A stretch of DNA of 54,809 bases from UMGS1889 sp964540575 (GTDB lineage: Bacteria > Bacillota > Clostridia > Oscillospirales > Ruminococcaceae), in NCBI GenBank assembly GCA_964540575.1, contig CAZINI010000017.1, forward strand, positions 1 through 54,809, written 5' to 3'. The notes under the pieces were generated by a model, which saw only the letters and a program-made list of their open reading frames with translations, was not told where the DNA came from and made no database searches. This document shows, in pieces, positions 34,260-41,920 of this stretch (position 1 is its first letter; each line of letters opens with the position of its first letter). The position numbers were made by a program, and so were the translations under genes.

Positions 34260-36194
34260 TTATCCCACGATTTTCAGACTTTTCGGTGCACCGGAAATTT
34301 CCCCGCCATTGCTGTCAATATAGCTGATGAACATATCACGGAATACAAGCTCATCGTATGATTTTACCATAGGAAGGCTCTTAACAGCACCCTTTACAGA
34401 TGCAGCGATAAATTCGTCCTCGGGTGCTATTTCCTTGCCGTTATATTTTATGGAAATGTATCTTTCGCCTTCGGGCTTTGATGGGTCATATTCAACCTCA
34501 AGACCTGCAAGTCCGACAAATGTATCCTTATTTTCCTCCAGAAGCTCCATTATCTGCCGGCCCGTTATCTTCACCGTAACGATATTGATATGGTTCGGGT
34601 CCTCTGTAACGACACCCGCACTCATTCTTGTAGTCATCAGGCTGTCGATAGCCTGAGCGGTAATGGGACCTTCAAACAGTCTGTTTTTCATACCGAAGCT
34701 GGCTCTGCAAGGCACGATACCTATATCCGCACCTGTCGCATGAAGATATGCTTCTCCGACAATAACAGCTGTTTCCTCCACAGAAAGCATTTCCTTGGAA
34801 GTACCGTAGGACTCTTCTTCCGCAGGCTTGCTTTCCAGTGCTTCGTCCCTTATGCGGTCAGCTCCTTTTAACCAATCCTCTATGGATATTTTTCCGTCTG
34901 CAAGGTCAAGCGTTGTCTTGTGCATATATGATTCCACCGCACCCGACTTGCCAGCGTAATTAAAACGGTTTATTATCCTTCCCTGACTAAAGGTATTTCT
35001 TACTTCATCATAGAACGGGTCATCTGTGAGATTGCTTTCTTTAAGAAGATTTATCTCTCCGCCGCCGCCCTCTATCATAAGATCCTGACCTTCCATGGTG
35101 CTGAGAAAATCGAATATCTCAAGAATGGCATTCTTCTTAGCCTCGTCCTGTGCAGCCTTTTTTGTCATGCCGAAATAACATCTTGGCATGGAGAACAGAT
35201 AGTCGGAGCCTTCCTCGTCACTTGTGTAAAAGGGCATCATACCGATCTCGTGAAGGTTGTCGGGAGTTTCGATGTTTTCACGTTCATTGAAGCCCAGTGC
35301 AGACTGACACTCGATAGTCATAAGCGATGTGTGGTATCTGTAAAGCTTCGCTGTACGCACGGGTGCTCTCACTTCCCAGAAGGCGGGTGATAATATACCG
35401 TCGTCAAACAGCTTGATAAGCTTCTCCGCAGCGGTTTCCATATGACCTATCATACTTTCATTTCCCTGCTGATATTTGTCCAGCCACAGTGCGTTGTCAA
35501 CGCCTTTAAGGCAATCGTCATAGACGTAGGAATCAAATATGAACGTCCACATATCCGCCCACTTGACCGTCGGTACAAATGGCTCAACATCCACCGTTAT
35601 CTTAGCTTCGGGGTCGTTTTCATCGGGCTCCGTTCCTTTAAGTCCCATCGCCCTGACTTCATTGAGAAGATCAACAAACTCTGTGTAGCTGTGGGGGACT
35701 TCAAGTCCAAGCTCCCGAAAAGCAGTTTTGTCGTACACAATGCCATAAACATACACAGGTCCCGGAAGATAATACAGTCCGCCGTCCTCATTGACACAAT
35801 CCGAAACTGCCGAGAGATAGAAATTATTTGTAAATTCCTCTTGGGACAGGTCGTAGAATTTGTCTGCGACGATCTTATCGTCCATCTGATACAAGCCCTC
35901 ATAAAGATATACGTCAGGCTCGATATTATGCTCCATTTCCTTTGAAATGATATAGTCGGGACCGCCGACAAGCTCGTCGGTTACAATATCAACATTGGAA
36001 AACTTATTTTCCAGCACCGATTCCAGCTCCAGATTCATTCTTCCGCACATATACTGGACCTTGATCTTGATTTTTTCATCTGCTTTATTGTTTTCGTTTC
36101 CTGAGCCGCATCCGCTTAGGGAAGCAGTGACAACAAACGCCGCCAGAATTGCGGCAGCTGCACGCTTTAAAGGCTTTTTACCGAGTTTCTTCAT
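34260..36194 (-). CDS. Solute-binding lipoprotein fused to a 5'-nucleotidase C-terminal-like domain
   Basis: A 644-residue secreted lipoprotein: lysine-rich start, hydrophobic helix and lipobox LSGC with C29 as the lipid-bearing residue. Residues about 35-440 are a family-1 extracellular solute-binding protein (YIISKEMEHNIEPDVYLYEG, YGIVYDKTAFRELGLEVPHS). Residues about 470-644 match the pattern of the 5'-nucleotidase C-terminal domain: ADIGIVPCRASF, EGPITAQAID, VKITGRQIMELLEE, GLEVEYDPSKPEGERYISI. The N-terminal metallophosphatase normally paired with that domain is absent, so it may be a binding module. The second ATG (36194) has better spacing from GGAGGA than the first (36197). No permease genes adjoin; it is the first gene of the two-kinase operon, so I infer ligand sensing rather than transport. 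Confidence 0.82.
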   Translation of the reverse strand: MKKLGKKPLKRAAAAILAAFVVTASLSGCGSGNENNKADEKIKIKVQYMCGRMNLELESVLENKFSNVDIVTDELVGGPDYIISKEMEHNIEPDVYLYEGLYQMDDKIVADKFYDLSQEEFTNNFYLSAVSDCVNEDGGLYYLPGPVYVYGIVYDKTAFRELGLEVPHSYTEFVDLLNEVRAMGLKGTEPDENDPEAKITVDVEPFVPTVKWADMWTFIFDSYVYDDCLKGVDNALWLDKYQQGNESMIGHMETAAEKLIKLFDDGILSPAFWEVRAPVRTAKLYRYHTSLMTIECQSALGFNERENIETPDNLHEIGMMPFYTSDEEGSDYLFSMPRCYFGMTKKAAQDEAKKNAILEIFDFLSTMEGQDLMIEGGGGEINLLKESNLTDDPFYDEVRNTFSQGRIINRFNYAGKSGAVESYMHKTTLDLADGKISIEDWLKGADRIRDEALESKPAEEESYGTSKEMLSVEETAVIVGEAYLHATGADIGIVPCRASFGMKNRLFEGPITAQAIDSLMTTRMSAGVVTEDPNHINIVTVKITGRQIMELLEENKDTFVGLAGLEVEYDPSKPEGERYISIKYNGKEIAPEDEFIAASVKGAVKSLPMVKSYDELVFRDMFISYIDSNGGEISGAPKSLKIVG

Positions 36195-36261
36195 CATTTC
36201 CTCCTTTTAGGCAGTATAATTCAAATTTTAAATGGCACAAATGCCCGATTTTAACTTATTA

Positions 36262-36362
36262 TACTAAACACCATTTAAATCACGGAGAAGAAATCGGCGT
36301 AAAAAGCTTGCGTTTATGGGTTTTTACGCCGAGAGATTCCCGTGATTAATGGGTGTTTAGTA
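36262..36362. mobile_element. 101-bp inverted-repeat element, copy 2
   Basis: TACTAAACACCATTTAAATC at the left, its near-complement at the right, ending GGTGTTTAGTA. The inner stem reads CGGCGTAAAAA/TTTTTACGCCG, two compensated base pairs different from copies 1 and 3, around the same GCTTGCGTTTATG loop. It lies just upstream of the lipoprotein-kinase operon. The rest of 36195-36489 holds only AT-rich DNA with a possible weak -10 (TATACT, 36217-36212, minus strand). Confidence 0.75.
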
Positions 36363-36480
36363 TTATACCATATTTCCCCAAAAAAGTCAAGGATTGAACT
36401 GCCTAAAACGCCTAAAATACGGCTTTATTCTATTGAAACGGACGGCAAGGATTTTTAGCAAAACCTACAAAAGCCCCTGC

Positions 36481-36532
36481 AAACAAAAACCGAAAAAGTG
36501 CAGAGAAGCTTTGCTTCGGAGCACTTTTTCGG
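36481..36532 (-). terminator. Intrinsic terminator of metQNI
   Basis: CCGAAAAAGTGC (36490-36501) pairs with GCACTTTTTCGG (36521-36532), with an inner AAGC/GCTT stem. On the minus strand it is followed by TTTTTGTTTG (plus 36481-36490). A lone element end TACTAAACAC at 36540-36549 lies between it and the metI stop, suggesting a decayed element copy. Confidence 0.85.
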
Positions 36533-36552
36533 TAGTTAATACTAAACACTTA

Positions 36553-37218
36553 TTAATGTTTTTTATCCAGCCTGTAAGCTATTTTATCTCCTATCCACTG
36601 AATAAGCTGAACGATAACTATCAGCAGAATAACGCAGACGAGCATAATATCCGTCTGATAACGCTGATAACCGTATCTGTAAGCCAGGTCGCCCAGACCT
36701 CCGCCGCCAACAAGACCTGCCATTGCGGAAAATCCGAGAACGGATATTGCGGTGACCGTTATATTTTTCATCAGCGACGGCAGTGCCTCGGGGATAATGA
36801 TGCCGAAAACTATCCGCAGCTTTGATGCCCCCGACGAGAACGCCGCTTCGATCACTCCGCTGCTTACATCGGACAGCGACGCCTCCGCAAGCCTTGCAAA
36901 AAATGCGATGGACGCTATGGAGAGCGGAACAATAACCGCCTCGGGACCTATCTTCGTCCCCACGATAAGCTTTGACAGCGGAAGAAGCAGTATCATCAGT
37001 ATCAGGAACGGCACAGAACGGATTATGTTCAGCACAAACCCTATTACCTTCTTCACAATATCATTTTTAAAGAAGTGCTGTGAAGAAGCCGCATAAAGCA
37101 GTATTCCCAGAAGTCCGCCGAAAACAATTGCCGCAATAAGGGAAATGATGACCATATATCCCGTCTGAAGCAGGGCTTCGATTATGTCATCTTTCAGTGC
37201 GATAATATTTTGCAGCAT
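36553..37218 (-). CDS. metI: Methionine-type ABC transporter permease MetI
   Basis: A 221-residue membrane permease of the methionine uptake (MUT) family with five predicted helices. The EAA loop that contacts the ATPase reads SSGASKLRIVFGIIIPEALP, and the signature GFSAMAGLVGGGGLGDLAYR is typical of MetI. The ATG at 37218 follows the metN stop without a gap, with GGAGGTG inside the end of metN, so the two are translationally coupled. Third gene of metQNI. Substrates of this family include methionine, its D-isomer and sometimes related sulfur compounds; regulation suggests a link with the ligase and oxidoreductase genes upstream. Confidence 0.92.
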   Translation of the reverse strand: MLQNIIALKDDIIEALLQTGYMVIISLIAAIVFGGLLGILLYAASSQHFFKNDIVKKVIGFVLNIIRSVPFLILMILLLPLSKLIVGTKIGPEAVIVPLSIASIAFFARLAEASLSDVSSGVIEAAFSSGASKLRIVFGIIIPEALPSLMKNITVTAISVLGFSAMAGLVGGGGLGDLAYRYGYQRYQTDIMLVCVILLIVIVQLIQWIGDKIAYRLDKKH

Positions 37219-38220
37219 TTATATCACCTCCGCTGAAAATGTTTTTTCTTTCAGTGCCGAAACCGCAAGCTGCGTATTCTTTTCGCTGCCGATAATGTTC
37301 ACATAAAGTATTCCCAGCGGCTTTGATGCGATATATTCTATCTTTCCGTGAATAATGTTGTACCGCACATTAAACTCCGCCGCAGTTTCCGAAAGGACAG
37401 CCTCTGCCGCCTTTTCGCCTAAATATGTCAGCTTGAGGACAGGTCCGCTGAGTATTGAATGTATCTCCTTCGGTATCTCAAAATTGTTTGTATGGTCAAT
37501 GAGTTTTCTTGTGAAATCCGCCTGCGGGTCTGTGAAAACGGAATACACATCTCCCGTTTCAACAAGCCTTCCGTCGGACATTACCGCCACCCTGCTGCAT
37601 ATGGATTTTACAACATCAAGCTCATGAGTAATGATAACGATCGTAACGCCAAGCTCCTTGTTTACGCTCCTCAGCAGTTTCAGGACAGAATCGGTAGTTT
37701 CAGCATCAAGGGCGGAGGTAGGCTCATCGCAGAGCAGTATCTTCGTGTTATTCGCCAGTGCTCTTGCAATAGATACTCTCTGCTTCTGACCGCCCGAAAG
37801 CTTTGACGGATATGTATTAGCCTTGTCGCTGAGCTTTACAAATTCCAGGAGCTCCTCAATGCGGCTTTTTATCTTATCCTTTTTCCAGCCTGCCACCTTC
37901 AGAACAAATTCAATGTTCTGATAAACCGTTTTATTTTCGGCAAGATTGAAATGCTGAAATATCATTCCGATATTCTGCCTGAGAGCTCTCAGCTCCTGCC
38001 CTTTCAGACCGTTTACCTTCTGTCCGTCAACAATAACATTGCCCGATGAAACCGTCTGCAGCTGATTTACCGTGCGGAGAAGGGTGCTTTTTCCCGCACC
38101 GCTTCCCCCGACTATCCCGAAAATATCTCCGTCATTTATCCGAAAGGAAACATCCTTCACTGCTTCGACGGTTTTCCCATTCTGCCTGAATGTTACGCTT
38201 ACATTCTGAAAATCTATCAC
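37219..38220 (-). CDS. metN: Methionine-type ABC transporter ATPase MetN
   Basis: A 333-residue ATPase. Walker A GGSGAGKST, signature LSGGQKQRVSIARAL, Walker B KILLCDEPTSALD and the switch His (VIIITHE) are all intact. The C-terminal 80 residues (VLKLTYLGEKAAEAVLSETA onward) are the NIL/ACT-like domain by which MetN senses internal methionine and inhibits transport. The start codon is GTG: two in-frame GTGs at 38229 and 38220 are possible, and the second is chosen because the first overlaps the AAGGTG ribosome binding site. Confidence 0.93.
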   Translation of the reverse strand: MIDFQNVSVTFRQNGKTVEAVKDVSFRINDGDIFGIVGGSGAGKSTLLRTVNQLQTVSSGNVIVDGQKVNGLKGQELRALRQNIGMIFQHFNLAENKTVYQNIEFVLKVAGWKKDKIKSRIEELLEFVKLSDKANTYPSKLSGGQKQRVSIARALANNTKILLCDEPTSALDAETTDSVLKLLRSVNKELGVTIVIITHELDVVKSICSRVAVMSDGRLVETGDVYSVFTDPQADFTRKLIDHTNNFEIPKEIHSILSGPVLKLTYLGEKAAEAVLSETAAEFNVRYNIIHGKIEYIASKPLGILYVNIIGSEKNTQLAVSALKEKTFSAEVI

Positions 38221-38232
38221 TTTTATCACACC

Positions 38233-39078
38233 TTATTCATTATAGGCAGCAGGTCTTGCAAAGGCTGTGTACTGCTTTGAGCTGTCCTCAATAACGCTTC
38301 TGAATCTGTCGGAATGAACGACCTCGGTAATATCCTTTGCAAACTGTGCATCTGCGTCCTCAGCCCTTACGGCTATAACATTGAAATATCCCTCGCCAAG
38401 CTGCTCGTTGTAAATGGCTTCATCAAGCTTCAGTCCTGCACCTATGGCATAATTTCCGTTTATAACAGCAATTCCCGTGCTGTCAAGAACGCTTGGAAGT
38501 ATCTCTGCACTTACCTCTCTGAATGTCAGATTTTTCGGATTTTCCGCAATATCGTCAACAGTTGCCTTTGAAGCGTCAATGCTCGGGTCAAGAGTGATAA
38601 CTCCTGTCTGGGCAAGCACTCTCAGTGCCCTTGAATAGTTAGTGTCGTCATTGGGAACAGCCACCTCGGAGCCGTCTGCAATATCGTCGATGGAAGCGAA
38701 TTTATCCGAGAAAATGCCCATTGAAGCAGTAGGTATCTCCGTTATATATTCAAGCTCCAGCGAATGCTCCTCGCTGAACTTTTTCAGATAAGTGGAATGC
38801 TGGAACATATTCACGTCTATTTCCTTTTCGGATAAAGCCATATTCGGCTGAACGTAATCGGAAAACTCCGTTATCTCTATCGTATATCCCTTTTCTTCAA
38901 GAGAAGGCTTGATAGCCTCGGTGAACATATCTCCGTAAGGGCCTGCACATACGCCTACTCTTATGAGGTTTTCGTCCTTAGCATCGGCACTTGCCTTTCC
39001 GCAGCCTGTAAGGGAAACAGCACCGAGAGCTGCTGTAAGTACGATTGCGAGTGTTTTTTTGATAAATGTGTTTTTCAT
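38233..39078 (-). CDS. metQ: Methionine-binding lipoprotein MetQ (NlpA family)
   Basis: A 281-residue substrate-binding lipoprotein: signal peptide MKNTFIKKTLAIVLTAAL, lipobox LTGC with C26. The mature part is NlpA-like (IRVGVCAGPYGDMFTEAIKP, NVFQHSTYL equivalent VNMFQHSTYLKKFSEEH, EVAVPNDDTNYSRALRVLA). First gene of metQNI. The leader is only about 25-30 bases with AGGAGAGG, leaving no room for a SAM riboswitch. Instead a LysR-type operator lies upstream (39163-39179). Confident family call; whether methionine or a relative such as a methylthio-acid is the true ligand is open. Confidence 0.92.
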   Translation of the reverse strand: MKNTFIKKTLAIVLTAALGAVSLTGCGKASADAKDENLIRVGVCAGPYGDMFTEAIKPSLEEKGYTIEITEFSDYVQPNMALSEKEIDVNMFQHSTYLKKFSEEHSLELEYITEIPTASMGIFSDKFASIDDIADGSEVAVPNDDTNYSRALRVLAQTGVITLDPSIDASKATVDDIAENPKNLTFREVSAEILPSVLDSTGIAVINGNYAIGAGLKLDEAIYNEQLGEGYFNVIAVRAEDADAQFAKDITEVVHSDRFRSVIEDSSKQYTAFARPAAYNE

Positions 39079-39111
39079 AATTTACCTCTCCTATCTGTTT
39101 GGTATGTGTTT

Positions 39112-39179
39112 ATTATAGCATGCGTATTGCCGTTTGTCCAATACAGGAAACCGATTATCGGCAATAGAAATTTGCTATA
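39112..39179 (-). promoter_or_regulatory. metQ promoter with LysR-type operator (site A)
   Basis: Minus-strand TTGGAC (39141-39136), 18 bases, TATAAT (39117-39112). An imperfect copy of TATAGA-N5-TCTATA lies at 39163-39179 (AATAGA-AATTT-GCTATA on the plus strand; ATAG-N7-CTAT core intact). Its centre is 30 bases from the -35, the same as at sites B and C. Confidence 0.75.
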
Positions 39180-39190
39180 TTTTCCTATAA

Positions 39191-39403
39191 TACTAATCTT
39201 TAACCAACCTATGGACAAATCCGACAGCTATAACCCAGCCACTCTGCGTCAAGCACCCTTGACGGGCGTAATCTCCCCCGGCGGGGGAGATGTCACGAAG
39301 TGACAGAGGGGCTGACCGACAGACCAGCCCGCCTGCGGGAGCTTTACTTGATTGGCAGTGTTCTATCTGCCGTCTTTATCTACAGAACGATTAAAGATTA
39401 GTA
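39191..39403. mobile_element. 213-bp TA-flanked inverted-repeat element
   Basis: Starts TACTAATCTTTAACC and ends GATTAAAGATTAGTA, giving 13-base terminal inverted repeats with TA at both ends. The inside holds several short hairpins, including TCTCCCCC-GGC-GGGGGAGA near 39270 and TGTCACGAAGTGACA near 39290, and no ORF of note. Related ends occur at 23943 and 54617. It fills most of the gap between metQ and the ligase gene. Confidence 0.7.
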
Positions 39404-39410
39404 TAAAAAT

Positions 39411-39443
39411 GAAAAGGAACCGCCGACAATCATCGGCAGTTCC
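39411..39443 (-). terminator. Intrinsic terminator of the CoA ligase gene
   Basis: Minus-strand GGAACTGCCGA pairs with TCGGCGGTTCC (plus 39433-39443 and 39416-39426; one U-G pair) and is followed by TTTTC (plus 39411-39415). Confidence 0.85.
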
Positions 39444-39479
39444 AAAAAATATTAGGGAGATGGGTGACCCATTAGTTTA

Positions 39480-40832
39480 TCAGATCGAATAATCAAGCTT
39501 TCTCTCGTCGATAATACGTCTGGATTTATGCTCGGAACGTGTATCCAGACCGCCGTCCTTATGTACAACAACATTAGCAGGCTTAACACCGATCCTTGCC
39601 TTGAGAGCATTGGAAACTCTCTCTGCGACCTGCTCATCGGAAGCGGTATTATCAGCACTTTTTTCTATCTCAACGGCATATTTGCAAGTGAAATCCTTCT
39701 CGAAGATCCGGATAAGATACTCACCCGTAACGCCGTCCAGCTCACGGATAACAGCCTCAATATCGCTGGGGAAAACATTAACAGCGGAAACGATGAACAT
39801 ATCGTCCTTTCTGCCGAGAATGTGTATCCTGCCGTGAGTTCTTCCGCATGAGCAGGGAGTCTTGTCGATGCGGCCGATGTCACCTGTTCTGAAACGGATA
39901 AGAGGTCTTGCGTGCTTACGAAGGGTGGTGAATACAAGCTCTCCAACCTCACCATCGGGAAGTATCTCACCTGTGTGAATGTCGATGGTTTCAACAAGTA
40001 TGTGATTTTCCGCAATATGCAGACCGTCCTTAGCTTCGCAGGCTGCTGCACATGCACCGAAAATATCGGAAAGACCATAGAAGTCGTAAACCTCTGCACC
40101 CCAGAGATCTTCGATAGCCTTTCTTGTAGAATCGATAGAACCGCCAAGCTCACCCGCAACGATTATCTTCCTTATAGACAAATCCTTTTTGGGATCGATA
40201 CCTGCCTTCTTAGCCTTTTCGCCAAGCTGCCATGCATAAGAAGGACTTGTCCAGATAATGGTGGGCTGATATGTTTTCAGAATGAACAGCAGTCTTTCGC
40301 TGGGAAGTGTGCCGCCCCAGATGCAGAGTGCTCCCAAATTCTGTGCACCGATAACGTCGGGTCCGCCGACGTACAGCGAAAAGTTAAGTGCATGAACGTA
40401 TCTGTCGTTGGGTCTCATTCCTATCTGCCAGAACCAGCGGCTTTCCGTTTCCTGGAACTCATCAAAATCCTGCTTTGTAAACGGGCTCATTGTAGGCACT
40501 CCCGTTGAACCCGATGATGTGGAAACGAAAACCACATCCTCCTCGGGAACAGCTGCCAGCTCGCCCAAGAACGAACCGACGCCCTGTGTATCACGCTGTG
40601 TTGTCTTGTTGATAAAGGGGAATTTCTGAATATCCTTAAGTGTCTTGATGTCCTCGGGCTTAACGCCTGCTGCATCGAATGAACGCTTGTAATAGGGTGC
40701 ATTGTCATATGCAAATTTTACGATCTCCTTCAGATCCTCCAGCTGCTTCTTTTCCAGCTCCTCACGGGGCATTGTTTCAAGAGCCTCATCCCAATATTTA
40801 TCTGCGGGGTTTTTCTTAACTGTATTACTCAT
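39480..40832 (-). CDS. AMP-forming acyl/aryl-CoA ligase, phenylacetate-CoA ligase family
   Basis: A 450-residue adenylate-forming enzyme that joins a carboxylic acid to CoA with ATP. The AMP-binding P-loop VSTSSGSTGVP (about 104-114), DFYGLSDIFGAC, LIRFRTGDIGRI and the hinge and C-terminal lid RKDDMFIVSAVNVFPSDIEA are those of the PaaK family, and the length is normal for it. A CSCGRTHGR segment is characteristic of the family. It is a single-gene unit with its own promoter, terminator and LysR-type operator (site B), sharing the operator with the oxidoreductase operon upstream. The natural substrate could be phenylacetate, another arylacetate, or a short acid such as 3-methylthiopropionate; the sequence does not decide. 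Confidence 0.9.
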   Translation of the reverse strand: MSNTVKKNPADKYWDEALETMPREELEKKQLEDLKEIVKFAYDNAPYYKRSFDAAGVKPEDIKTLKDIQKFPFINKTTQRDTQGVGSFLGELAAVPEEDVVFVSTSSGSTGVPTMSPFTKQDFDEFQETESRWFWQIGMRPNDRYVHALNFSLYVGGPDVIGAQNLGALCIWGGTLPSERLLFILKTYQPTIIWTSPSYAWQLGEKAKKAGIDPKKDLSIRKIIVAGELGGSIDSTRKAIEDLWGAEVYDFYGLSDIFGACAAACEAKDGLHIAENHILVETIDIHTGEILPDGEVGELVFTTLRKHARPLIRFRTGDIGRIDKTPCSCGRTHGRIHILGRKDDMFIVSAVNVFPSDIEAVIRELDGVTGEYLIRIFEKDFTCKYAVEIEKSADNTASDEQVAERVSNALKARIGVKPANVVVHKDGGLDTRSEHKSRRIIDERKLDYSI

Positions 40833-40888
40833 TTTACTCCATTCCTTTCGTGTTATGTTTTCAGCATATTATCTGCTGTTCTGTTTAT

Positions 40889-40956
40889 ATTATAACACTA
40901 TAAAACCTATCTGTCCAATATGTATTAACAATAGCGAGATATAGATTGTTTCTATA
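40889..40956 (-). promoter_or_regulatory. CoA ligase promoter with LysR-type operator (site B)
   Basis: Minus-strand TTGGAC (40918-40913), 18 bases, TATAAT (40894-40889). A perfect TATAGA-TTGTT-TCTATA palindrome lies at 40940-40956; its centre is 30 bases from the -35. This is the clearest of the three sites. Confidence 0.8.
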
Positions 40957-40973
40957 ACTCATTTACATAATTA

Positions 40974-41006
40974 ATGGGTATCCTCCTTCGACCGGAGAAC
41001 ACCCAT
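40974..41006. terminator. Hairpin after lysR
   Basis: A 13-base-pair stem (with two wobble pairs on the minus strand) around a 7-base loop, 13 bases past the lysR stop. It lacks a T-run. Its TGGGTGTTC core is shared with the hairpin at 27495-27529, so it may be a repeat that now insulates the operon from the ligase promoter. Confidence 0.5.
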
Positions 41007-41019
41007 AAAATAGTTTTTT

Positions 41020-41919
41020 TTATTTCAGAAAAGCATTTATCTTTTCAATATACATTTTTCCAATATCGCTGATGATAGTGTCATTTCTGGTAATGTAGCC
41101 TATCTCCATCTTGTCGGTCACGTCCTCAATGGGAATGGCAGTATACTCCGAGCCGTTCAGCTCGCCGCAGATTATCCCCGAGCAGAAGGTGTAGCCGTTC
41201 AAGCCCTTCATAAGATTGAGCATAGTGCTTCTGTCCGAAGCCTTTATCACCCTTGCAAACTCCGTTGTATCTATTATCTCCTCCGCAAAATAGAACGAGC
41301 TTTTGTCCCCCTGCTCAAAGGTCAGGCAGGGATAGTCTTTAAGCTCCTCAATGCTTACGGAAGCTTTCGATGAAAGCGGGTGTCCCTTCCAGAGATAAGC
41401 AAAAATATCGCAGTTTATAAGGTGATGAAATTCCAGATGATTTGACTGTATTATCTTTGTTATGACCTGTCTGTTAAAGCTGCTGAGATAGATAATGCCT
41501 ATCTCGCTTTTGAGAGTGCTGACATCGTTTATAACATTGGCAGTTTTTGTTTCACGAATGGCAAATTCATACTCGTGTGTATTAAACTCCTTCACCATAT
41601 CCACAAACGCCTGAACAGCAAAGGAATAGTGCTGTGCGGAAACACCGAACTTTCTCTTTAATCCGCCGCCCACATATTTGTCATGCAGATTTTCATACTG
41701 CTGATAAAGCTGCCTTGCATATGTGATAAATTCCGAGCCGTCCGCAGTAAGGGAAATGCCCCTTGCACCACGGTTGAAGATGGTTATGCCTATCTCCTTT
41801 TCAAGCTCCTTTATGGCAGAAGTCAGGGACGGCTGGGCAATATAAAGCTGTTCAGCCGCCTTGTTCATAGACCCGACTTCGCTTATCACTATCGCATAGT
41901 TAAGCTGCTGCAATGTCAT
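41020..41919 (-). CDS. LysR-family regulator, probable regulator of three units
   Basis: A 299-residue LysR protein. The N-terminal winged helix is standard (MTLQQLNYAIVISEVGSMNK, AAEQLYIAQPSLTSAIKELE), followed by a periplasmic-binding-like effector domain (about 90-295; IGIIYLSSFNRQVITKII, LKDYPCLTFEQGDKSSFYFA). It starts one base after the aminotransferase stop, with AGGAGCGG upstream, and is the last gene of the oxidoreductase operon, so it probably regulates itself. The matching palindromes before metQ, the ligase gene and its own operon sit where LysR proteins normally bind (about -65). The inducer is likely an intermediate of the pathway. Confidence 0.92.
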   Translation of the reverse strand: MTLQQLNYAIVISEVGSMNKAAEQLYIAQPSLTSAIKELEKEIGITIFNRGARGISLTADGSEFITYARQLYQQYENLHDKYVGGGLKRKFGVSAQHYSFAVQAFVDMVKEFNTHEYEFAIRETKTANVINDVSTLKSEIGIIYLSSFNRQVITKIIQSNHLEFHHLINCDIFAYLWKGHPLSSKASVSIEELKDYPCLTFEQGDKSSFYFAEEIIDTTEFARVIKASDRSTMLNLMKGLNGYTFCSGIICGELNGSEYTAIPIEDVTDKMEIGYITRNDTIISDIGKMYIEKINAFLK

Positions 41920-41920
41920 G

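Noticed and set aside
39079..39105. SAM riboswitch before metQ
   Set aside because: The leader predicted from the promoter is only about 25-30 bases, too short for an S-box; the LysR-type site accounts for regulation.
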